DNA from: Ciona savignyi
Lineage: Eukaryota; Chordata; Ascidiacea; Phlebobranchia; Cionidae
Direction: 5' to 3'
Length of the DNA stretch: 64,000 nt
NCBI GenBank assembly: GCA_000149265.1
Contig: CH002031.1
Location: 1-64,000 of the forward strand
The position numbers and the translations under genes are program-made. Shown here in pieces: positions 34,739-46,800 of this stretch (position 1 is its first letter; every line of letters starts with the position of its first letter). The notes under the pieces are model-generated. The model worked only from the letters and a program-made list of their open reading frames with translations, was not told the DNA's origin and did not search any database.

Positions 34739-34845
34739 AAATTTTTTACCGAGCAAAGTTTCGAACCCATGATGGGCTTATCACCACGGACGTGTTGTTT
34801 AGGAGTGCGTATATGCATCGGTTACGTTAACCATTCGGCTAAGTC
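34739..34845 (-). repeat. tRNA-like dispersed repeat, second family
   Basis: ACCGAGCAAAGTTTCGAACC ... GTTAACCATTCGGC: the complement reads GCCGAATGGTTAACG ... GGTTCGAAAC, a tRNA-like A and B box arrangement resembling Ser/Leu tRNA. It is not a folded tRNA gene. Related copies near 31085, 60380, 60838, 61753 and 63417. Confidence 0.65.
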
Positions 34846-35937
34846 CGTCGCTTCTACCATTTTGTATAATTGGATCCTATGATGGGTACGTTGCTAAGAA
34901 AAGCTAACCCCCTTTTGTATATAATTCGGTAAAATGTTTCGGTCGCGTAAACCAAATAGCCGTATATGACCGTTTCTGAATACTTTCTTATCTGACTAGG
35001 TTTTGAGCACATGATAGAAAGAACTTTTTATATTTTTATGGGTGTTTGGTGGTCACGTCTAAATATACCGAAATTAAATAATTAAGTGTTTTTAGACGTG
35101 TTTTAACGATTGTCGTTTTGCTGTTTGTCAAATTTTTATCAAAGGTCCTGCTTCGTGTTTTTATAGTGGAAACAAAAATTAAACTAAAAAAATTAAAGTA
35201 TATGAAATCATTTAGTCAAACAACCCATCATAAATAGGTTATTTACGAACTGGTCAATCGGTTAAGATATGGACTCTCTAAGCGGCTGGTTTCGATCCTA
35301 CAACCTTTAAGTTTCCTGATTCGGATCTGTGGTTCAATTCTTATACCGTGGAAATGTTTGTTAATTTTTCCATCTTTGTAAGTTGCCTTTCACAACAAAG
35401 CAATCGGAGCAAAAACTATCTTTATCATAATCTTGGAATTATCGTGTGGTGGTAAGATTACTATACAGATTTACAAAACTTACAAAGATGGGGAAAATAG
35501 TGCAATAACTATTCTGCACGCATTACTATACAGAATTACAATCCCTGCTATGAAAAATTACCATCACGTTTTGCGGAAATATTTTTATACTGATGTTTTG
35601 GAAACGGGTAATCCCCTTAAGCAAAAGTAAGATCCTGGTTTAAACTCAGTGAACCATATCACGAGTGTTGCAGAACAGCAAATCTGCCACTTAACGGACA
35701 TTGCCTGAAACCAGTGGATTAATGGGTTCTACCAAGTTACAGAATCGTGTGAATTATACACAACACACTGTAATAGCTCCTGTTGTAACATCTTGTATAT
35801 AAATTTGTTTTAAATTATTTCATGTCTAATCTATTTTTATGATTTAAATGCTTTTTAGCGTTTGAGGTTTAAAGACTTATGTGTTTTTTAACGTAATTGT
35901 TACTTAGTATTTCCGCTGTTTAAATCATTAACATAGG

Positions 35938-36228
35938 TCCGACTGGTTAATCTGGCGGTTTTGTGTGTCGCCTTTCAATCGAAAGGTTGCAGGTGCAAAA
36001 CTGGTCGCTAGCTAGTCGGTTGTGTCCTTGGGCAAGGCACTTTACGGACATTGCCTAACCTAGATGATTAATGAGTTCTACCAAATTGAAGGAACGTGCC
36101 TATTATATACAACACACTGCAATAGCTCCGATAACCCGACGATGGGCGCGAGGTAATCTGACGATTGCCCATGTGTTAACCCCCTTGGTTTTCCATTCAC
36201 GGGGATAAACATGAATATCTTATCCTTG
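35938..36228 (+). mobile_element. tRNA-SINE copy
   Basis: Full-length sense copy, 3' of gene B. A truncated sense copy lies at 35690-35785. Confidence 0.88.
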
Positions 36229-36899
36229 TACAAGCTAACCTTACTCCCTCAACTTTACACTATTGAGCCAAAGGGAAACATTTTTTTTATTTGAATCGAA
36301 AACAGCAACTATAACTTCAAAAAAGAATCGAAAATTACCAAACAATTTTGTAGTGAAATATTTCCGTGCTGAATTATGTAACTTTGATGGGTTAATTGAA
36401 AGTATTACACGATATAGTTGGGCAGGAGCCATATTGGATCAGGAACTTTAAATTAGAATCAGAAAAAATGAACAATCATCAACAAGAATAGAAATTGTTT
36501 CAATAAAAAATATTGCAACAAAAATTATGGGAGACATTTAGTAGAAAAAAATATGTAGAAAATTAAATTAGTCAGTTCAAAATGCGAAGATAAATATGGT
36601 GCAGGGTATTTAAGAAGCAAAAAAGAAAACCTTATTGCAACTTGTATATGCGGTAACCTGAAAAATTGGTAACTGGCATGAAAATAATAATGTTGAAAAC
36701 AGAAAAATACAAAAATCATTTCTTTGAAATATATTTGACGATTTTTAATTCTTTTAAAGAGTTTTTCTTGAAATGTGTTTTTTTAGACAGAAATTGGATT
36801 AAACTTGCCCTTTATCGTGTTTTAAATTTTTCCACAGTTACTTGAAAGAATTTTCAAATATTTTAACAAAAACGCATCAAAACAAATGAAATTCATGGC

Positions 36900-37814
36900 T
36901 TATGTCATTGTTTTGGTTCTCATCAGTTGAATGTATGTGAGGGTGAGCATACCAAGCGATATGCAAGACAACGCGACCACGTTCACCCATTGATCCCAAT
37001 CCGATATGGAAACAACTCCACTCACTGGGTTCACTGATCCAATCCCCAATCTCGAGGACAAGAATTCTTCGCCAGTTATCGAGTAGCTGGAAAAAAAGGT
37101 AAATTATTTTTTAAGTCAGCTGGATTGGGATAGGATATCTACGTTTATTACTGTGAGTTGGAAAACCAATGGGGTTAACATGTGTAATCAACAGATTACC
37201 TCGTGCCCCACCGTCGGGGTTACCGGAGCTATCTTGCAGTATGTTGTGTGTGATTTAAATGTTGCTTCAATTTGGTAGAACCGCATCATCGCGCTGGGTT
37301 TAGGCAAGTGTCTGCTAAGTGCCCCTTGCCCAAGTAAGCTATTAGATGGAAAATTGGGCATTCTTTAGAATATCACATATCCTTTGCCGGTAATATACAG
37401 ACATTGTTTTTATTCATTTCAAGACATTGATTGATGTACTGGGTTAAATCAATAGCATTAAGTGTTTTGGCCATAAACAAAAATCTGGTTTTGATCTTAC
37501 AACCTCCCGTTCCCCGTCCCAGCACCCCAAGCCATCCCACCAGCCTCCACACCAACCATGTTAGTGTTGGTTTTATTTCAGAAATGCCAGCACCCATTAC
37601 CCACCTTACACCTCAGCCCCCATGCCCCCATACAGAAGGCTGACCGTCTGTTACCCACCCCAGCCCCCTATACCCACCACGTCAAGTTGTTCTTGATCGA
37701 CACCTGAAGATCGAGCGAGCTCGCCACTTGGAGGACGGACGAGGGGAGTCTGGTCGAGTTGCTCTCGGCGCACGTCTGGTAGACCGAGTTACGGAACTCG
37801 TTTACGCACAGACC
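36900..37814 (-). CDS. abcg2: gene B last two exons: long extracellular loop and last helix
   Basis: Exon 37814-37678 (137 nt) encodes a loop about twice as long as in gene A (68-nt exon), with Cys in GLCVNEF and QTCAES. Exon 37086-36900 restores Cys at the junction (TG|C), then YSITGEEFL, matching ABCG2 TGEEYL, and the last helix ending [13 protein letters not shown]. Confidence 0.9.
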
Positions 37815-40800
37815 CTGGGGATGTGGAGTGTTAGGATACAGAATATGAAATTATGTTTTTCCTCAGATGGATAAGATAGATGGGTAAGATAGGATATTCA
37901 TGTTTATCCCCGTTAATGGGAAAACCAAGGGGGTTAACACACGGGCAATCGTCAAATCACCTCATGCTCACTGTCGGGTTACCGAAGCTATTACAGTGTT
38001 GTAGGATTGAGTTAGTATGTTTGGGGCGTTATAGTTTTAGTTCAACCCATCATCCTATTGGGTTCCGAAAATGTCTTAACGAAAACGAAAGGTGTGTGGA
38101 GTGTTAGGATATAGAGGATAGGAAATTTATGTTTTTCCTCATGATAGGATAGAATATTCATGTTTATTCCTGTGAATGGGAAACTAAGGGGGTTAACACA
38201 CGGGCAATCGTTAGATTACCTTGCACTCACTGTCAGGTTACTACAGCTATTACAGTGTTGTATGATTGAGTTAGTATGATTGGGGCGTTACTGTAGTTTT
38301 AATTTAGCCCATCATTCCATTGGGTTCAGAAAATGTCTGTAAAGTGCCATTGCCTAAAGCAGCGTTTCTCGAACAATGGGTCGCGACCCACCGAAGGAAT
38401 CTTGGTGGGTCGTGAATAGTTATAGAAAGCTCTGATTAACTATACTGGCTATTTCCTATACAAAAATCATGGGGAAATTATCATAATTGTGATATCACAC
38501 AGTCAAAAATGACAATTACGGCCGATAATGACGGCGGATCCTATGCTATTCTTTCCATAAAAGTATAAGCAAATTTTTCGTTTATTTCACCGTGTCCGCG
38601 TAAAAATATTTGCCTGGGATACATAAATCCAGAGTGTGTTACTTTGCAACGATAGCGTAACCTAGAAACCAACAACAACTATATATAAAGTTAAGTGGGT
38701 CGCCATAAATTGTGGTAATTAATAGTGGGCCCCAACTCTAAAAAGTTTGAGAACCACTGGCCTAAAGAATAAGATTGACTAGCTAAAAATTGGACATTCA
38801 TGTTTGTTCCGCTACAATCACTTATTTTAAATTGCTGCAAAAAAAATTAAATCCTCTGCTCCTCAAATTTAATGGATATTCTTATGATGTTGAATTTGGA
38901 CATTCCGATGTCATAATCGGACATTTTAATGTCATAATTAAACGTTCTGATTTCATAATCGTACTTACGGAAAACGCGTATTGAGCCACACTGAGGTACT
39001 TGATCCACGCCAGCCATGGAAGGATGGTGTCGACATTCACTAGAAGCCCAGCAAACAACTGTGGAAGGGAATGTTTGGTTTCTTAGTTTATTTATTGTTT
39101 CCACGATGAAAACACGATAAAACGGCAAACAACAGCCGTTAGAACACGTCTAAAACGAATCTAATACCAAGTTCCGGTATAATGCATTGAATACCAGTTG
39201 GTATTGGAGTTAATAGAAATTTTACGATCAATTTAAACCCAACTAATCCAAAAGGTTAATATAAGCTTTTATTGGTCCTTTTCCAACTCTACCTTGCTGA
39301 TCTTTATGGGTTCAGGCATAAAAAATACAAGTTATAAGAAGACGATCAAATAAAAGGTCTGGAATTCAATTTTGGTCTGACAGATTAGCGCATTATTGGG
39401 TTCTACCAAATTACAGAAACGTATATCTATCATACACAACACACTGCAATAGCTCCGGTAACCCGACGGTGGGAGCGAGGTGATCTGACAATTGCCCGTG
39501 TGTTAACCCCCTTGGTTTTCCCATTCACGCCTATAAACATAAATATCCTATTCTACCATATTACCAGAGCAGAAATTAACCCAACTCTTGGCCGGCATAA
39601 AAGACTAGTATTTGCTCGTTTGGATATTAAAAACGCAGTGTCATGAGACCCTGACTCACAATTGAGAATACGAAAGTGAGCGAGATAAAGATGGACGCCA
39701 CTGCGAAGCTGTTGAACGACGCAGAGAAGAACAACGCGATCGAAACGGCCGCGTAACCCGTCAGCAACACCAACAGCACGAATGTGAAGAATGAAGCAGG
39801 ATCAGCTTTTAATCCTGGATTAAAACAGATGAAATGGATGGTTAAGTGGTCGGGTTATGTACCAAATATAATTTATTTTGGGGATTTTTTTGATAATTTA
39901 AAATGTGCAGCTATTTTAACCCGTTAACTGCCGCTGTCGACTCAAGTCGACAGTGCCGAAAATTACATAAGTGGAAAAGTATACGGCCGATTTTGATCAG
40001 TGAGATGGCGCTGGAGAGCTGAATAATTTCTGCGTTTACCAATATAAGATGATATATAGGTTTGCATTTGAAATTTTTTAGTTATTTAAGTTTTAAAAAC
40101 GTATAAATATATGTGTGGTTTTGGTTGTTTTAATTAGTTTTAATTACTGTTTTAGTCCCCTATTAGTTTTTAACTATTGTCGACATGGTTCGCTTGTTTA
40201 GTTTGAAAACAATCCATTCGTTTTTCGCTTGTACATTTTGGATTAGGCCATTTTTTGAGCTTATGGAGGGTAAAAACAGATATTCTGTTAAAGAAGCTGC
40301 CCTTTTGTTGGCTGATAGTGATTCTGGAAGCAGTTGTGCTTCGTTTTTCAGTAGTTCTAGCGAGAAAGAACCTTTTTGAAGATGTTTTGCATCAGTTTTG
40401 TTTTCCTGTGGCTATGTGTTGTTGTTTCATTGGGCGAAAGTAAAAAAACAAAAAAAATGGATTTGCGTATTACGACGTCATCAGTCAAGTTGTGAGGTCA
40501 TCACAAAAAGAGTAGTACAAAAATGGTCCAAAGATATTCATAAATAACTTTGCTACATACTGTTTTGTTTGTAAATGAGAAAAAAAGATAGTTTTTGTTG
40601 ATCTAAATAGAAACACATGACGTCATTGCACAATGCATGACGTCATCAAAATTTTATTAATGTAAAACAAAAGAAAATGTAATACAGAACAACTTTTCTG
40701 TTGAACATATAGTGCTTACATCAATAGTTTTTTGTACAGAAGCTTCTAACCTAAGGCGACTTAGCCGAAAAATGACCAAAAAAACAACCGGCAGTTGAAG

Positions 40801-43800
40801 GGTTAACAAAAAAAACTTTAAAAAAAGTTCAATTTGGTATTAAGCGCTGGTCACGTTTTTAGAAATTTGCTTGATCCCAGTGGATTAATGGGTTCTACTA
40901 AATTAAAGGAACTTGTTAATCATACACAACACACTGCAATAGCTCCGGTAATCCGACGGTGGGCATAAGTGTTAACAAACATGAATATCTTATCCCTCCT
41001 AACTATTCTTGACAACTTAAGTTAGGCCATAAATCAATTGTTACTTACCAACCATCCAGTAAGTCACAGAGCAGAATATAATCGGAGATATCGTGCGCAT
41101 TGGAATAAGATCCGCAACTAGCTTGGCGAGAAAGTAGGAAATCACGCGGTAGTAACCGGACACATATTCGTGTCTGTGGGTGGATTTAACACCAGATTGG
41201 TAGGAATATTAGCAGTACTTTAACACTAGATTGGTAGGAATACAAGCAGTACTTTAACACCAGATTGGTGGGGATACAAGCAGTACTTTAACACCAGATT
41301 GGTGGGGACCCGAGAAAAAAGCAGGAAAACTTCACAACAAACACAACCCACTCTAAAAGTGTTAAGTCGTATGTATGGTTCTTCTTTAGTTTATGGTAAT
41401 GCGTCACTTACACAAAGATTTCTTTCTCTTTGACAAAGATCTCAATTGCGCTGATGCTTCCGAATAACAAGTTTGTTGTAATGAAGAATAAAACGCCGAA
41501 TCTGCGATGAAAAAGTTGTTTAATTTTAGTTTAATTATTTTGAAAAAATCCTAACTGTGATAAAAATGGGGTAAGTGGGGGGTTGCAACCGAAAAGGTTG
41601 CAGACTGTTCGAAACTAGTCAATAGCTTGTCGGTTGTGTCTTTGGTAAACAGAAATTGCCTGAACCCAGCGGATTAATGGGTTCTATTAAATTAAAGGAA
41701 CATGTGAATCATATACAACACACTACAATAGCTCCGGTAACCCGACGGTGGTGGAATTGTAATCTATCGATTAACCGTGTGGTAACCCCCTTGGTTTTCC
41801 CATTCACGGGAATAAACATAAATATCCTGTCCTCCTATTTATCTATGAAAATTGTAAGAACTCAAAACAGGTTTAGTGAGTAATAGGAATAGCAAAGAAT
41901 AGTTAACGATATGGTGGACACCCCGGTACCTGTTCTGTGTTCCAGTATCAGGTGAATCATCCACCTGGTAGTACAACAGCCCGAATACAACGCCAACAAT
42001 CAAATTGAGGACCAACTGGAATGGAATATTAATTTAAATTTTTTTTAGGGGGGTGGTCTTAGACCGAACACTTAACTTCAATGCAAAAGAAACTTTTATT
42101 TTTAAGTTGTTGTTTTTTCATTCGGAAACATAAATTTAAACAATGAACATTTCTGTTGGAACTTTTTTTTCATTTTTAGGCTGTGTCCGTACTAGAGTGT
42201 GGCTGCAAATGTGATAAACCGAATTAAAGGTCTTAGAATATTGCTTTTTACCTTTTATTTGTTGTTTTTGCTGGTTATGCCAAATTACCTTCTTACATAT
42301 ATACAGTGTGATTTACATATATATTTCGTAAGTGCTAAATTAACTTAATACAAATGAATTCAGTTTGTCAGTATTTTACATAAACATTCAGTATCTTTCA
42401 GGGCCAAAAATCCATTAAATTTCGGGCGAGTAGCCTATGAATTCAATCGTGTGTGGAAGCTCACGCGAGTGCTGCGAATAAACATGGCTCGCAAGTGTGG
42501 TTTATATGACTTAACAACTGTTTAAATCTAGTATTATAACAATCTTACATTATGATGCTGCTGTAAGTTTAATAGACTCTAGTAATCAGGCGCGCCATAT
42601 GTTAATAAACAGGTTATACTCCAGTTGAATAGAAACGGTCGTGGTAAACGTTAATTAGTTTTTTATTTGCGAGATTAAATTGTTACTCGCGCGAATTTTT
42701 GGCCCTGATCTTTATATTTAGTTTAAATGAGATGAATACTCACAGTTCCAACTGAAGCAAGAGGGTTTCTGATAACATTCTGAAAAGCACGTTTCGACAG
42801 AACACCAAACTGATAATAGAATGGTGTAGCATATGCGCTTTTCCCCTCAAATGCCACCTTTTTCTTTGAGCCTAGATATAAAAGGGAATTTCCCTAATTT
42901 AATATTTGCAGTTTTCTAAGAATGGGATACTCTGAGAGCCTAGGTAAAAAAGGGAATTTCCCTAATTTAATATATGCAGTTTTTTTTAGAATGGGTTACT
43001 ATAATTAAGTTTGTTTATTCTTTCTTTACATTAAAGAATAATAGCATATTATTTTAAAAAAAGAGGCAGGTTAAAAGGGCAAAATTGCAGTAATTACAAC
43101 AGTAAATAGACACAGTTTAATGGGGAAAAATATCGTTAGACTCTAAAATAAGCACTAAAAATTTCGGCAGAAAATTAAATTGAAATCAAAATTATTGAAA
43201 ATTAAACCTTAACTATGCAAGAAGTTCCAAGAACAACCCAATACTTTAGGGAAAGCTGGCTTTATAAGATTAATATGGAAAAAGACCCCCCTGTAATGAA
43301 ATACCTGTGGTAAATATTGCAAACATGAATATATCCTATGCTACCTTGGAAATTGGAGTAAATTTCCTTTAGTTCTTGCTGTGTGGTGCTGAATATTTCA
43401 GACTTTGCGAAATGATCTGAAAGTTGTTCAGCCATTGATTTGCTGGTTTCGTCCGACGTTTCTTCCATTTCTGTGGGAAACCTCTTTAAATTATAAAGAA
43501 TTAAGTTTTTGGATAAGTTTTTTTTTTAATTTTTTTAAATAGTGTTTTCGTGTGAAATTGTCTTCACTTTTCAATTATCTAGAAGCGTTTATAATACATG
43601 GTTTGGTAACCTTTTGAATGTGTTTAGTTTATGAATAATATCATAAATCTCTTTAAATTATAGAGAATTAAGTTTTTGGATAAGTTTTTTTTTTTAATTT
43701 TTTTAAAATAGTGTTTTCGTGTGAAATTGCCAACACTTTTCAATTATCTAGAAGCGTTTATAATACATGGTTTGGTAACCTTTTGAATGTTGTTAGTTTA

Positions 43801-46800
43801 TGAATAATATCATAAATCTCCTTAGATTATAGAGAATTAAGTTTTTGGATAATTTTTTTTTTTTAATTTTTTTAAATAGTGTTTTCGTGTGAAATTGCCT
43901 TCACTTTTCAATTATCTAGAAGCGTTCATAAACCTATAATACAGGGTTTGGCAACCTTTTGAATGTGTGTTAGTTTATGAATAATATCATAAATCTGTCC
44001 AAATTATAGAGAATTAAGTTTTTGGACTAAATGTATGATACAGTTTAAAATAGAAATTCATCTAATTTATGTTAATGAATAATATTGATATTTATGCAGT
44101 AGAATTCCAATGAGTCCAGTGGAGAAATTTCAAGGTAATACTATACTTTAGGTAGAATTTGTTATGACTTTTTAATCATCTAGAACTGTCCATGATCCTA
44201 TATTGGTTAGTTGATTAATATATCACACTTTCGTTATATTTTTATCTGTTATGTGTTTGGATAGGATATTCATGTTTATCCCTATGAATGGGAAAACCAA
44301 GGAGGTTAACACACGGTCAATCGTCAGATCACCTCGTGTTTTATGTTGTTATGGAAAGGAACATAATATTTTAAAATTAAAGAAAGAATTAAAAGAAAGT
44401 GAAAAAAGTTAAAAACCTTTAGGTTAGGGATTTAATGTAGGGAAACTGTAGAAATATTTATCAATTTGTTGATTTGCAAGGTGTGGATTAGCATGTTTAT
44501 TTTCCAGTTTAAATTATCNNNNNNNNNNNNNNNNNNNNNNNNNNNNNNNNNNNNNNNNNNNNNNNNNNNNNNNNNNNNNNNNNNNNNNNNNNNNNNNNNN
44601 NNNNNNNNNNNNNNNNNNGGGGCAAAAAAGTGCTCACCAGTGCAGAAAAAAGCAAAAAAGGTGCACAAAATATTCAATAAAACTATTTTAAAAATCTTTA
44701 CATATTTTTTTATAAAATCAGAATATTCACCAGTGCAGGCAAAACATGCAAAACTTCACGGACAAACAACAACGAAAAAGAAAACTCGTTGGGCAAAAAT
44801 ATAACTTGCAATCAGCACGAATGTTCAAACATTTTCTAAAGTACATTGGGAGTTAGGCCAAAGGGAATTTCCCAGAAGCGAGAAAAAAAATCAAGTATTT
44901 TTTAATAAAATTATTTTAACAAAAAGGAATTACGACTTTGTTTATGCTTTAGCTATAAATGTAACATTTACACACCAATATTTAAACATGTTTCAACCCA
45001 ACATTAAAACCACTTCAAACTTTCGGCTTACCGTGGTCTAATTCATCAGTAAGCACATCTACAGGAATAAACTTACTTAAAATTATAAAACTTAGACCGC
45101 CGTTTTGATTAAGCTATTAAATAATCAATTTCATAGCAAATTTAATTAGATTCTAAAGTAATAAATTGGATGAAAAAAATGAAATACAGATTCCGGTAAT
45201 CGTTTTGTAATTTTGAATGTGAAAGTAATTTTTAAGCTATTTGAATAAGAGACCTAAGATGCCCTTTCTGGTGAAAGCTATATTGCGACTTAAAAATTGT
45301 ATTTTGACCTAAAAATTTCGAAGTTAAAAATTGTATTTCGACCTAAAAAATATATTTCGATTAAAAAATATATATATTTCGACTTAAAAAATGCTGTGGT
45401 GAATTTTGCTTTACAGGACTTTAAGTTGGATTACAAAGAAATTAGAAATAATACCTTGCATAGCAATATTACATGACCAACCTATATTACTCAGCAGACA
45501 TTTATACCTGGGTTGTCTTGGTCTAAATCGTTGGACAGCGCAGTAGAATCGCCGTTTATCACATCCAGAAAGAAATCGGCCGGATTATTATGTTCCTCAC
45601 AGTGATATCCTGTTGATTATGTGGTCGGGTAAGTCGTGTGCTCACAAGATTTGTATAAAACGTGTTTATCCTTGTGTGGGACGTAATTTTCACACCGGCA
45701 ATTGTTAGACCTCATGGCTTCACAAGATTTCAACTGACGGTTCTTACAGTTGTTTTTAGCAGAAAGTATTAACCAAATATGTGAGGAGTAATGTTTATAC
45801 CCACAATCGTCAGATTACCTCATGGCTTCATAGGATTTAAATACAAAAAGAGATTTTGAACAGTTTGGTATATGTGGGGAAGTAATTTTCACTTAAGCAA
45901 TTGTTAGATTACCTCAGGGCTTCACAGGATTTTAATGCAAACTTACGATGCTAATGGAAGTTTTTCAAAAAGTTTTTATTATTTATATGTGGGGAGTCAT
46001 TATCACATAGTCAATCAACAGACTACATCATGCCTGGAATCAAGTTTTATTTCTACTATTAGGAAAATTATTAGCACACGGGCAATCATCAGACACCTCA
46101 TGCCCATAGTCAGTGTTGTATGCCTACAAATTCCACTGTCAATGACACATTCAACATGGTAATCGATATTGAAATGAGAAAACTATTTCCAACATCTGCT
46201 ACTCATAGTTTGAAATAATGCTAATCAACTCATTAATCCTAATGTTTAGTGCGGCGACCTTTAGCCGAAAGGTCACGTTTCGAAACTGGTCGCTAGTTGG
46301 TCGGTTGTGTCCTTGGGCAAGGCACTTAACGCATTGCCTGAACCCAGCGGATTAATGGGTTCTACCAAATTGAAGGAACTTGTCTATAATATACAATACA
46401 CTGCAATAGCTCCGGTAACCCGACGATGGGCGCGAGGTGATCTGACTATTGCCTGTGTGTTAAACCCCTTGGTTTTCCCATTCACGGGGATAAACATGAA
46501 AAGTTTGAAGATTTGTCCACAATTATTAGGAGGTAACTGGATATTTGATACATTAGTTTTAGATTACTTCATTCATTTTTTGTCCCAGTATTAAATAATG
46601 GCAATGAAATAAATCACAACACAGGAACAGGAAAAGACGGCACCTTTATCATGTTTCAGATTAATAATATCATTAAACAGACACACAGAAGTTATATCTG
46701 TTTTCCACAAAAATTTAAAACCCAATAAGCAAAAGAAGGCAAAATAAACAGTCGTTAAAATACATCATTTACAAATGAAAGGATATAATTTAATAAATAC

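Larger units (their letters stand above)
24188..36899. other. intergenic region between the two ABCG genes
   Basis: Contains SINE copies (24298, 24700, nested pair 27199-27756, 31231, 31910, 32130, 34010, 35938), an N gap, a G-rich MITE, tRNA-like repeats near 31085 and 34739, and two separated blocks present twice (29810-29925 with 32440-32570; 30235-30415 with 33515-33650). The stretches 25450-27190 and 28620-29800 are AT-rich with nothing recognisable. No confident gene. Confidence 0.65.

Noticed and set aside
36241..36451. Overlapping open frames on both strands
   Set aside because: No similarity recognised and composition like the surrounding spacer.
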